Positions 1-6,570 of a stretch of DNA of 14,847 nt are shown here, in pieces. The translations under genes and the position numbers were made by a program. This stretch comes from Candidatus Rokuibacteriota bacterium (GTDB taxonomy: Bacteria; Methylomirabilota; Methylomirabilia; Rokubacteriales; CSP1-6). The DNA lies in contig QHRS01000015.1 of assembly GCA_003221435.1 (NCBI GenBank), positions 1 through 14,847 of the forward strand, written 5' to 3'. The notes beneath the pieces were generated by a model. It did no database searches. It was not told the DNA's origin and worked only from the letters and a program-made list of their open reading frames with translations. The first letter of the stretch is position 1. Every line of letters begins with the position of its first letter.

Positions 1-2462
1 GCTTCGCACTCGAGCACGGCACGCAGCGTGCGGGCGATCACCTTGCCCTCGTTGTAGGCCGCGATCATCACGCTCACGGATAGCCCAGGCGCCTCGGGAA
101 GCGGGCGCCGCCGGCTCGCCGCCACGAGCGCGAGCGTCGTGACCCACAGCACCCGAGCCGCGCCGAGCGCGATCGCGGTCAGGAACGCCCAGTAGAGAAA
201 GCTCTCGACCAGGAACGCCGACTCGAATGTGGCGCGATCCACGCCGCGCAGCGCGCGGTCGCGGGGCGCGAGCACCGGCATGACCTGGTCGCGCGTGAGG
301 CCCGCGAGTGCCGAGACCGTGACGAAGCGGTAGCCCTCGCGCTTGAGCTGCGGGATCAGGATGCGCAGCGCCTCGACCGTGCGCGAGCGGTTGCCGCCGC
401 CGTCGTGCAGCAGCACGGCGTTGCCCCGCAACGCATGCACCTGCTCGAGAACCGACGTTGCGATGTCGCGTCCCGACCGCTCCTCCTTCGAGGCCGCAGA
501 GTCTTCGGCCGTGAGCTGCCAGTCCTCGGGATCGAGGCTCTCGCCCACGGTCACGTAGCCGAGCTGCGCGGCGCGCAGGATCGGCGTGACCTCCTCTGCG
601 CTCGCCGGCTCGGCGTCGGCGTTGTAGGGCGGGCGGAACAGCACCGTCGAGCGCCCGATCTCGGCCTCGATCACGCGCTGCGTCGCGTTCAGCTCGAGCT
701 CCGCGCGCCGCGGCGAGACCGCCGCCAGGTTGGGGTGGGTGAAGGTGTGGTTGCCGATCTCGTGCCCCTCTTCCCAGATGCGGTGCACGAGATCGGGATG
801 GCGTTCGGCGTTCCGTCCCACGACGAAGAAGGTGGCCTCCACGCTGTCGCGCGCCAGCTCGTCGAGGATCTCTCCCGTCCACGGCCACGCAGGACCGTCG
901 TCGAACGTGAGCGCAATGGCCTTCTCTTGGTAACCCTCTCGGCTCAGGATGAAGGGCGAGGCGTAGCGGTGAATGCTCTCGTCGGTGAAGAGCCCGGTCG
1001 CGGGATCCTGCTCGAGCGTGCGCCTGCCATCGGTCGGGTACGAGAGAACGCCGAGCAGCTCGCCGTCGCCCGAGAAGTCGACGTCGAACGGATAGTGGGT
1101 GGCTGCGAGACGGGCCGAATCCGGCCTCGCGTCGGGATGGGCGCGATCGACGAAGCTCCACAGCACCGGGTCCTCGCTGCCCAGCGCCCAGAGCGCTGTG
1201 CTCCGGACGCCGCGCGCGAGCGCCAGAGTCCGCTCGTTGGCGGCGGAGATGGCATCGAGCACCCACACCTCGTGCGGATGGTTGTCGTCGTCGTGGTACT
1301 CGAACGTGGCATTGAGCGCATTGGGGTCGAAGTCCACGACGTCCTCGGGCCGCTCGTCCGGTCGCTCGTCGGCGGCGGTCGACATCGCCTGCTGGCATGT
1401 GAGCGGTTCCGCCGGGGGGCGGCCGCCCGTCCAGTCGTAGCCGTAGGCGCCGATGCCGCAGACCAGCCGCGCGGGCGGGATCGCCTGGAGCGCCCGGTCG
1501 AGCGCAGCCTCGTACCAGCGCGCGCCGCACAGCGGCCCGGGCGGGTCGTAGCGCCCGTGCTGGTCGTAGCCCATCAGCACCACGAAATCGCACTCGCGCG
1601 CCACCGCTCCGGGCGGCGGCGTGCGGCCCTCCGCCTCGAGATCGAAGGAGAGCGTCAGGCTGTCGGCCGCGAAGGACTGGCGCAGGCGGGAGAGAAACGC
1701 GGGCACCCGCTCGGGATCGCCGGGTGCCAGGTTCTCGAGGTCCACGTTGAGGCCGCGGAAGCCGTGGCCCGCGACCCAGTCGTGCGCTGCGCGGGCGAGG
1801 CGCTCCTGCCGCGCGGGATCGGAGAGCAGGAGGTGCGCCCGCGTCGAGTCGAAAACGCCCTCGTGCGCGTTCGAGAGCACCGGATGGATCGCGATGTGGT
1901 GCTCGCGGCAGATCTGCAAGACCTCCATGTTGCGCGGCGTGAGGCCGGGGTCCCAGTCCTGGGTGTCGAGTCCCTGGCCTTCGGGATCGAGCCGCAGCCA
2001 CACCGGGAAGAGGTGGGTGAGATGGTCGGCGTTGGCGCGCAGCGAGTGGATTCCCGACTCCTGCCAGCCCGCGTAGAACGCGGCGGTGATGACAGGCGAT
2101 TGCCCAGCCGGGGGGGCGGGGGCCGCGGGCCTCCGCCTGGATGGCCGCCCGTGCTCGTCCTTCGCGATCTGCTTCATCAGGTCGCGCCGCTCGCGCTCCG
2201 CGAGCAGACGCGCGCGCGCCGGGCGCCGCGGCAGTGCCGGTCGCACAGCCCGCCGGACCTCGGCGCCGAGCCCGGGGAAATGGGGCAGCGCGGGAACCGC
2301 GACCAGGCTCAACGTGAAAAACACGCTGACCAGCAGCAGCACGGCTCCGGAGGCCACTGCGAGAACCTGCAGCCTGCGCTCGCGCCGCCCGGTCGGATCG
2401 ACGAAGACCAGCTTCGGCCGCGCGCCACCGCGCGACCGACCGCCGCGATCAGGGATGGACAC
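1..2462 (-). CDS. GH18-like / NodB deacetylase / GT2 glycosyltransferase fusion, 3' end outside window
   Basis: Membrane-bound multidomain enzyme, probably making and trimming or deacetylating an N-acetylhexosamine exopolysaccharide. The visible 820 residues have an N-terminus with FVDPTGRRERR before a membrane segment (about 27-57). A GH18-like domain (about 118-440) carries NVDLEN with D241 and the putative acid E243. A NodB deacetylase (about 515-720) has TFDDGP (D521, D522), HTFTH (H572, H576), RPPYNAD (near 610) and LLHDGGG (H686). A second membrane segment follows (about 745-780), then the start of a GT2 domain, SVSVMIAAYNEG, from residue 795. The catalytic DxD and later transmembrane helices of GT2 lie beyond position 1. 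The GTG at 2462 is chosen because an in-frame stop lies just upstream, GGAAGG sits 4 nt before it, and it overlaps the preceding gene by 14 bp. Such tripartite fusions are known in many bacteria. The family assignment is secure; the substrate is inferred. Confidence 0.9.
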   Translation of the reverse strand, partial: MSIPDRGGRSRGGARPKLVFVDPTGRRERRLQVLAVASGAVLLLVSVFFTLSLVAVPALPHFPGLGAEVRRAVRPALPRRPARARLLAERERRDLMKQIAKDEHGRPSRRRPAAPAPPAGQSPVITAAFYAGWQESGIHSLRANADHLTHLFPVWLRLDPEGQGLDTQDWDPGLTPRNMEVLQICREHHIAIHPVLSNAHEGVFDSTRAHLLLSDPARQERLARAAHDWVAGHGFRGLNVDLENLAPGDPERVPAFLSRLRQSFAADSLTLSFDLEAEGRTPPPGAVARECDFVVLMGYDQHGRYDPPGPLCGARWYEAALDRALQAIPPARLVCGIGAYGYDWTGGRPPAEPLTCQQAMSTAADERPDERPEDVVDFDPNALNATFEYHDDDNHPHEVWVLDAISAANERTLALARGVRSTALWALGSEDPVLWSFVDRAHPDARPDSARLAATHYPFDVDFSGDGELLGVLSYPTDGRRTLEQDPATGLFTDESIHRYASPFILSREGYQEKAIALTFDDGPAWPWTGEILDELARDSVEATFFVVGRNAERHPDLVHRIWEEGHEIGNHTFTHPNLAAVSPRRAELELNATQRVIEAEIGRSTVLFRPPYNADAEPASAEEVTPILRAAQLGYVTVGESLDPEDWQLTAEDSAASKEERSGRDIATSVLEQVHALRGNAVLLHDGGGNRSRTVEALRILIPQLKREGYRFVTVSALAGLTRDQVMPVLAPRDRALRGVDRATFESAFLVESFLYWAFLTAIALGAARVLWVTTLALVAASRRRPLPEAPGLSVSVMIAAYNEGKVIARTLRAVLECE

Positions 2463-3348
2463 TCAACCTTCCGAAGCCGCCCAGGTCATTCACGCCTCCC
2501 GAGTTCCCCGCGGAGGCGCCCATCGTAATCCCGATGTGGGAGAGGAGATCGAACGAGACGCCCGCGTTCACCGTGCCGAGCCACGGCCGGCCGGCGTCGC
2601 CATTCCAGACGCTGACGGCCTCGCATCGAGCCGAGAGGCGCCCGTCGATCTCCCGCGTCAGCTCGAGCGACGAGATTCCCTCGACATGTCGGCCCGAATC
2701 GAGCGCGTCGGGGATCACATCGCCTTCGACCATGGCCGCGAGGCGCGACTGCCTTCCGAGCGGGAACGAGATCGGGACGAAGAGCCCGGCCTCGACGACG
2801 CGCGGGCCCGGACCGTTCGCGGCGCCCGGGATCCGCACGTGGAAGCCCGCGCAGGCGGAGGGCCCGGAGATCCCGCCCGCGCGCAGCCGCCGCCGCAGTG
2901 TTACGGTCGTCGTGCCCGTGCCACTCTCCACGACGTTCTGCGCGGACGCCCCCTGCCCGACGACCGTCTGGTTCCACGACTCGGCCCGCGCGCTCAGCTC
3001 GAAGCCGTCCCCGAATCCGCGTCGCACCTCACCCTGCAGCCACTCGAGCGTGCTGGCGCGCAGCGCGCCGATCCGATCCACCGATCCACCCACCAAATCC
3101 AGCTCCCAGTCCAGAATGCCGCCCCCCAGGATCTCCGCGCTTTCGGTCGTCTCCGCCCGATACGTGCTCGGCTCGACCGGCGTGCCGTCCGGGAGTGTCG
3201 GCAGCGCGGGGCCGTGCCGCCCGCCGCGCTTGCCGCTGCTCGCGGCGCACGCGCACGGAGAAAGCAGGGCGATGACGAGCATCGCGAACACAGGAAAAGT
3301 CCGGATCGCATTCACGCGCCGCGGCACGGGCGCTCTTGCAGGAGGCAT
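2449..3348 (-). CDS. Secreted outer-membrane beta-barrel, transporter-like (MetA-pathway-type family)
   Basis: About 299 residues. The n-region is basic (PRRVNAIRT), then comes a hydrophobic stretch FPVFAMLVIALL and a signal peptidase I-type ACA|A site; LSPC is not a good lipobox. The mature part alternates polar and hydrophobic residues in short strands, with blocks typical of the 'MetA-pathway of phenol degradation'/transporter barrel family (PF13557): LDWELDLVGG early, VEAGLFVPISFPLG in the middle, and a closing strand ending DLGGFGRLSVHP. It is the first gene of a two-gene unit and its 3' end overlaps the GTG of the deacetylase/glycosyltransferase fusion. I infer a pore or assembly factor for the glycan made by that enzyme. 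The start is uncertain: GTG at 3372, ATG at 3348 and GTG at 3315 are all in frame and none has a convincing ribosome binding site. The family name rests on memory of the pattern. Confidence 0.72.
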   Translation of the reverse strand: MPPARAPVPRRVNAIRTFPVFAMLVIALLSPCACAASSGKRGGRHGPALPTLPDGTPVEPSTYRAETTESAEILGGGILDWELDLVGGSVDRIGALRASTLEWLQGEVRRGFGDGFELSARAESWNQTVVGQGASAQNVVESGTGTTTVTLRRRLRAGGISGPSACAGFHVRIPGAANGPGPRVVEAGLFVPISFPLGRQSRLAAMVEGDVIPDALDSGRHVEGISSLELTREIDGRLSARCEAVSVWNGDAGRPWLGTVNAGVSFDLLSHIGITMGASAGNSGGVNDLGGFGRLSVHP

Positions 3349-3409
3349 CACACAGCCGCTTTCTGGGCGCACGCAGGATCGTGGTTCGGGGTTGGTGGGG
3401 AGACCGTCG

Positions 3410-3415
3410 ATGGTA
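3410..3415 (-). promoter_or_regulatory. Possible -10 (TACCAT) for the barrel/fusion unit
   Basis: On the minus strand the hexamer TACCAT lies about 38 bases before the earliest candidate start of the barrel gene. It fits the TA[C/G]NNT form seen before other starts in this window. No recognisable -35 box is found 16-18 bp upstream, so this is only a candidate. Confidence 0.25.
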
Positions 3416-3476
3416 TCGGCCTTCCCGCACCGTGCCTTGATGAACGCGCGGGGCCGGGCTTCGCGTCAGCATCTTG

Positions 3477-3482
3477 TAGTTT
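3477..3482 (+). promoter_or_regulatory. Possible -10 (TAGTTT) upstream of the 3490/3663 genes
   Basis: TAGTTT lies 7 nt before the ATG at 3490. It is the same hexamer, at nearly the same distance, as the one before the methyltransferase start at 4327. It could drive a leaderless small ORF or simply the secreted-protein gene at 3663 with a leader of about 175 nt. No -35 box was recognised. Confidence 0.3.
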
Positions 3483-3489
3483 CGCTACG

Positions 3490-3666
3490 ATGAACCCGAG
3501 CAGTGAAGCGGCGTTGCCGGCCGTTGTTGTTCCGCGCTCGAATGTTCACCTGATGTCAAGGCAACTCTTTTGTGTGGAAGAGGAGGCTGCAATCGGCAAG
3601 AATCCGGAGCGGGTCCACGGCCGCGCGACGGGCCGCAGTGATCTGAGCCACGGAGGTGTTCGATGA
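3490..3666 (+). CDS. Possible small leader ORF (58 aa) overlapping the next start
   Basis: An ATG-started frame of 58 residues (beginning MNPSSEAALP, ending SHGGVR). Its TGA overlaps the ATG of the next gene in an ATGA arrangement, and its last codons contain that gene's GGAGGT ribosome binding site. A TAGTTT hexamer 7 nt before the ATG would make it leaderless. It has no signal peptide, membrane segment or motif I recognise. The only arguments for translation are the promoter spacing and the coupled stop/start. It may equally be part of a 5' untranslated region, since GC-rich DNA keeps frames open by chance. Confidence 0.22.
   Translation: MNPSSEAALPAVVVPRSNVHLMSRQLFCVEEEAAIGKNPERVHGRATGRSDLSHGGVR
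3652..3657 (+). promoter_or_regulatory. Ribosome binding site GGAGGT
   Basis: A perfect GGAGGT lies 5 nt before the ATG at 3663. It is the strongest Shine-Dalgarno sequence in the window and fixes the start of the secreted protein. Most other starts here lack a good one. Confidence 0.75.
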
Positions 3667-4220
3667 GAGTCCGTCTCGCGATGCTCGTCCTCGCAGCGTG
3701 TGTCCTGATCGGTGGAGCCGCTGCGCTCGCACCGGAGAGGGCCGCGTGGGCCGCAGGCAGTCCGAACGGCGTCGCCGGCAGCATGCCCGCCTACTACGAT
3801 CACGTGCTGTTCACCATCAACTTCAAGCAGCTCAGCGCCGCCGAGGCCACGTTGCTCGCGAAGAACTCCCAACAGAACGTCATCTACCAATCGGACCCCG
3901 GGCTGCCCGGTGGGCAGCCTTTCGTCTCGGTGATCGATGCCGTGCCGGCCGACGGAATGAATCCACTCTGGGCGGAGGTGCAGATCGCATTCACTGCCGG
4001 CCACACGCCGCGTCAGCTCTTCTCCGACGACGAGATCGCCGCCGCCGCAGCGAGCGGTGAGATCACGCTGACGGCCACGAACGAGATGTACCGCTGCTCG
4101 GTGATCGGCAAGCCCGGCGCACCCACTTCGAGCAGAATCGTTGGTAACGGCTCGAGCCCCACCCCGGCGCGCTCTACGCACGGCGCCACCTGGGGCGCGA
4201 TCAAGAAGGCGTACCGTTGA
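3663..4220 (+). CDS. Secreted protein of unknown function (185 aa)
   Basis: I do not recognise the family with confidence. The N-terminus is a clear signal peptide: basic MRVR, hydrophobic LAMLVLAACVLIGGAAAL, and probable cleavage near WAA|GS (about residue 31). The mature part of about 150 residues is soluble, with no membrane segment. It has a conserved-looking core: YYDHVLFTINFKQLS, then a Gly/Pro-rich turn LPGGQPFVSVIDAVP, NPLWAEVQIAF, an acidic patch FSDDEIAAAA and a strand with a single Cys (EMYRCSVIG). The tail is Ser/Thr/Pro-rich and ends AIKKAYR. The start is fixed by GGAGGT 5 nt upstream. A terminator-like hairpin follows, so it is probably transcribed on its own. The motif order suggests a small periplasmic or extracellular domain; no catalytic set is obvious. 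Confidence 0.85.
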   Translation: MRVRLAMLVLAACVLIGGAAALAPERAAWAAGSPNGVAGSMPAYYDHVLFTINFKQLSAAEATLLAKNSQQNVIYQSDPGLPGGQPFVSVIDAVPADGMNPLWAEVQIAFTAGHTPRQLFSDDEIAAAAASGEITLTATNEMYRCSVIGKPGAPTSSRIVGNGSSPTPARSTHGATWGAIKKAYR

Positions 4221-4255
4221 TCACCAGCCGGCGTTCCTGAGTCGCTGGCGAGCAT

Positions 4256-4291
4256 CGAGAACGGGACGGCCACCCGGTCGCCCCGTTCTCG
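4256..4291 (+). terminator. Terminator-like hairpin
   Basis: A perfect 10-bp inverted repeat, CGAGAACGGG (4256-4265) and CCCGTTCTCG (4282-4291), encloses a 16-nt loop and is followed by TTGT rather than a run of T. It lies 36 nt after the stop of the secreted-protein gene. It probably ends that transcript and separates it from the methyltransferase group. The weak T tract leaves room for a purely structural role. Confidence 0.6.
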
Positions 4292-4314
4292 TTGTGAGGG
4301 GCTTGGGGTTCGCT

Positions 4315-4320
4315 TAGTTT
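4315..4320 (+). promoter_or_regulatory. Likely -10 (TAGTTT), leaderless-type start
   Basis: TAGTTT ends exactly 6 nt before the GTG at 4327, where a transcript would be expected to begin. There is no Shine-Dalgarno sequence in the GGACAC between them. This spacing suggests a leaderless mRNA for the methyltransferase group. No clear -35 box is seen. Confidence 0.4.
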
Positions 4321-4326
4321 GGACAC

Positions 4327-5013
4327 GTGACGGAACCAGCGCAGCGCCTCACTCCCATGGTCCAGATCGGGCCCCTGAAGCTCACGGGGCCCGCTGCGCT
4401 CGTCGCCGCGCTCGCCATCCTCGGGCTCATCCCATGGCTGATCGTGCTCTCACGGCCTCGCCCCAGCATGCTGCTGGCGGGCGCCATCTGGGTCGGTTTC
4501 ACGATCTACTGGAGCGCGACCGCGGTGAAGGCCCCACCCTCGCAGCGCGCCGAATCCGCGGCGTCGCGGCAGCGGCACCAGATGCTCCTCGACGTGGCGC
4601 TGCTCCTACTGTTCGTTCCGATCCCAGGCCTGCGGCTCCCGCTGCTCAGGGGCGCGATGGTGCCCGCGATCGGGCTCGGCGTGGAGGTGGCGGGCGCGCT
4701 CCTCTACCTGTGGGCGAAGCGCGACCTGGGCCGGAACTGGAGCGGCGAGATCTCGGTCAAGCAGGGCCACACGCTGGTGCGCACCGGTCCCTACGCCAAG
4801 GTGCGACACCCCATGTACACAGCACTCGTCGGCATGGCGGTGGGAACGGCGATCGTGTGCAACCAGCTGCACGCCGTCTTCGGCGTCATCACGATGGCGT
4901 ACGCGTACGTGCGCAAGGTCGCGCTCGAGGAGCGCTGGATGGGCGAGGAGTTCGGGGCGGCCTACGACGATTATCGCCGCGCGTCGTGGGCGCTGATCCC
5001 GTTCGTGTATTGA
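4327..5013 (+). CDS. Isoprenylcysteine carboxyl methyltransferase (ICMT) family membrane protein
   Basis: Integral membrane SAM-dependent methyltransferase of the ICMT/PEMT-like group, 228 residues. The N-terminal half holds hydrophobic helices (about 20-40, 50-64, 85-104 and 110-130). The C-terminal half has the family signature: LGRNWSG (near 136), GHTLVRTGPYAKVRHPMY with H161, P162 and Y164, then a helix pair, LEERWMGEEFG with E201/E202, and the closing AYDDYRR. In the family this half forms the SAM site and the membrane-facing acceptor tunnel. Bacterial members act on varied lipid-like or small substrates, so the acceptor here is unknown. The start is GTG 4327, placed 6 nt after a -10-like TAGTTT; ATG 4357 is the alternative. 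The next methyltransferase gene begins 7 nt after its stop, so the two are very likely co-transcribed. Confidence 0.88.
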   Translation: MTEPAQRLTPMVQIGPLKLTGPAALVAALAILGLIPWLIVLSRPRPSMLLAGAIWVGFTIYWSATAVKAPPSQRAESAASRQRHQMLLDVALLLLFVPIPGLRLPLLRGAMVPAIGLGVEVAGALLYLWAKRDLGRNWSGEISVKQGHTLVRTGPYAKVRHPMYTALVGMAVGTAIVCNQLHAVFGVITMAYAYVRKVALEERWMGEEFGAAYDDYRRASWALIPFVY

Positions 5014-5020
5014 GACCGGC

Positions 5021-5872
5021 ATGAAATCCGACCGGCCCAGCGCGACCGCCCACCGAGTCGCGATGCGGCGCGCAGCGCACCAGATTCTCGACCGCCCGCG
5101 GGTGCTCGACGATCCAATCGCGCTCCGGATCGTCGGCCCGCGGGCCGAGGCCGCGATCCGCGCCGACCCGCGCCGGTACCAGTCCCGCCTCGGCCGGTTG
5201 CTCCGGTCGTTCCTCGTCGCGCGCAGCCGTGTCGCCGAGGACGCGCTCGCCACGGCGGTCGCCGCCGGCGTCCGGCAGTACGTCGTGCTCGGTGCCGGAC
5301 TCGACACCTTCGCCTACCGGAATCCTTATCCCGCCGAGTCCCTCCGCGTATTCGAGGTGGACCATCCCGCGACGCAGGCCTGGAAGCGCGAGCTGCTCGA
5401 CCGGGCCGGAATCCCGGCGCCCGCTTCCCTGACGTTCGTGCCGGTGGATTTCGAGACCCAGGCCCTTTCCGAGCGGCTGCGCGAATCCGGGTTCCGGACG
5501 GAGGCCCCGACGTTCTTCTCGTGGCTCGGGGTGACGATGTACCTGACCCGCGAGACGGTGATGGCGACCCTCGCGTTCGTCGCCGGCGGTCCGCCCGGCT
5601 GCGGCATCACGTTCGACTACCTGATACCGCCCGCGTCACTGCCGCTCCTCAGACGGATCGGGTTTCTCCTGCTCGCCCACCGGCTCAAGGCCGCGGGCGA
5701 GCCGTGGCGAACGTGGTTCGATCCGACTGTGCTGGCGCGCGACCTGCGCGAGCTGGGATTCACGCAGCTCGAGGACCTGGACGCCGCAACACTCGACGCG
5801 CGCTACTTCGACGGGGGCGAGGGACCGCTCGGGGGCCGCAGCGTCGCCCACGTGATGACGGCGAAGATGTGA
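5021..5872 (+). CDS. Class I SAM-dependent methyltransferase, leucine carboxyl methyltransferase (LCM/PPM1) family
   Basis: Soluble 283-residue methyltransferase. The order of motifs matches bacterial LCM-family enzymes (PF04072). DDPIALRIVG lies near the N-terminus (about 30-40). The SAM-binding loop VVLGAGLDTFAYR begins at residue 88. VFEVDHPATQAWK follows, with acidic E112 at the ribose-binding position. A later block is SWLGVTMYLTRETV (about 167-180), and a C-terminal cap contains WFDPTVLARDLRELGF. In eukaryotes this fold methylates the C-terminal leucine of PP2A; bacterial paralogues mostly have unknown or small-molecule acceptors. It starts 7 nt after the ICMT-family gene. Its stop is followed within 21 nt by the next start, which fits an operon. 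ATG 5021 lacks a strong ribosome binding site and may rely on coupling. Confidence 0.88.
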   Translation: MKSDRPSATAHRVAMRRAAHQILDRPRVLDDPIALRIVGPRAEAAIRADPRRYQSRLGRLLRSFLVARSRVAEDALATAVAAGVRQYVVLGAGLDTFAYRNPYPAESLRVFEVDHPATQAWKRELLDRAGIPAPASLTFVPVDFETQALSERLRESGFRTEAPTFFSWLGVTMYLTRETVMATLAFVAGGPPGCGITFDYLIPPASLPLLRRIGFLLLAHRLKAAGEPWRTWFDPTVLARDLRELGFTQLEDLDAATLDARYFDGGEGPLGGRSVAHVMTAKM

Positions 5873-5892
5873 GCCGGGCGGTGAAGCGACGC

Positions 5893-6528
5893 ATGCGTAC
5901 CGTACGTTCGACCGTGATGGCGCTGGCTCTCTCCTGCTTCGTGGCCGTGGCCGCGCGCGGCTCGGAGCGGAACCCGACGTTCGATCTGGGTCTGAGCTTC
6001 GGCGTCCGGTCGACGGACCCCGCCGGCTGGGACGAGTTCGCGCGCCACCAGTCCTTCGGCGCGGATCTCTCGTGGCGCAGGCCGACCTGGCCGCTCTTCC
6101 TGGCGCTGGACCTCCACGCCGGCGGCAAGAGCAACGCGGGATACGATCCCTACGTCCGGGGCACCGTCTACACCAACGATGCCACCCACGCGGAGGCCGC
6201 CTTGGGGATTCGATGGATCGGCTACTCGAGGAGGTTCGCCTTGGGCTTCGCCTCGGGCCTGGCACTCGTATACGGCGCATTCGGCAAAGACACGATTCGC
6301 GTGGCCCCCGGCCACGGACTCCCCGACGAGAGCGGGACCGGATTCGGACCGTGGCTCGATGCCGGGGCGCGTCTTCGCATCGGCGCCTGGTACAGTGCGG
6401 GCATCGGGGCGCGGATCACGAGAGCGCGTGGCACGCTCTACGGCCGCGATGTCGATCTCGGAGGATGGCAGGCCTACGTCACGTTCCTCGGATTGAGCTG
6501 GCCGAGGCAAACCGGGCGGCATCCATGA
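5893..6528 (+). CDS. Small secreted, probable outer-membrane beta-barrel protein
   Basis: About 211 residues, family not recognised. The signal peptide is MRTVRSTVMALALSCFVAVAARGS, with cleavage probably after ARG or nearby. The mature chain is made of alternating amphipathic stretches with Gly/Trp/Tyr turns: FDLGLSFGVRS, SFGADLSWRRP, PLFLALDLHAGG, AEAALGIRWIGY, RFALGFASGLALVYG, LDAGARLRIGAWYSAGIGARI, and a last strand YVTFLGLSWP. This is the look of an 8-10-stranded outer-membrane barrel. ATG 5893 is preferred because GGTGA lies 8 nt before it. GTG 5881 and GTG 5869 (which would overlap the methyltransferase stop) are in frame and possible. It follows the LCM-family gene directly and is probably in the same transcript. 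Nothing ties its role to the methyltransferases beyond position. Confidence 0.72.
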   Translation: MRTVRSTVMALALSCFVAVAARGSERNPTFDLGLSFGVRSTDPAGWDEFARHQSFGADLSWRRPTWPLFLALDLHAGGKSNAGYDPYVRGTVYTNDATHAEAALGIRWIGYSRRFALGFASGLALVYGAFGKDTIRVAPGHGLPDESGTGFGPWLDAGARLRIGAWYSAGIGARITRARGTLYGRDVDLGGWQAYVTFLGLSWPRQTGRHP

Positions 6529-6555
6529 GTCGGACGGCTCGAGCCAGTGGCGGTG

Positions 6556-6561
6556 TACAAT
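6556..6561 (+). promoter_or_regulatory. Likely -10 (TACAAT) for the VOC gene
   Basis: TACAAT, directly preceded by TG, ends 9 nt before the ATG at 6571. It is the best -10 match in the window. The expected transcription start is within a few bases of the ATG, again suggesting a leaderless or nearly leaderless mRNA. No clear -35 box is present. Confidence 0.45.
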
Positions 6562-6570
6562 CTCGAGCCC

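Noticed and set aside
1279..1293. Short GTCGTCGTCGTGG-type triplet run
   Set aside because: It encodes a run of Asp and His in the GH18 region of the fusion (YHDDDNHPHE) and is too short to be a repeat feature.
405..2528. Long plus-strand open frame (over 700 codons) opposite the fusion gene
   Set aside because: Its translation is Arg/Ala/Val-rich with no motif, while the opposite strand shows GH18, NodB and GT2 motifs in order. It is a GC-driven antisense shadow.
2086..3666. Plus-strand open frame of about 526 codons across the barrel gene
   Set aside because: It is antisense to a convincing signal-peptide barrel protein and has low-complexity Arg/Ala content. Only its last 58 codons are kept, as a doubtful small ORF.
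4226..4249. Short inverted repeat CCAGC...GCTGG after the secreted-protein gene
   Set aside because: Only 5 bp of stem with a long loop, next to a much stronger hairpin; not distinguishable from chance.
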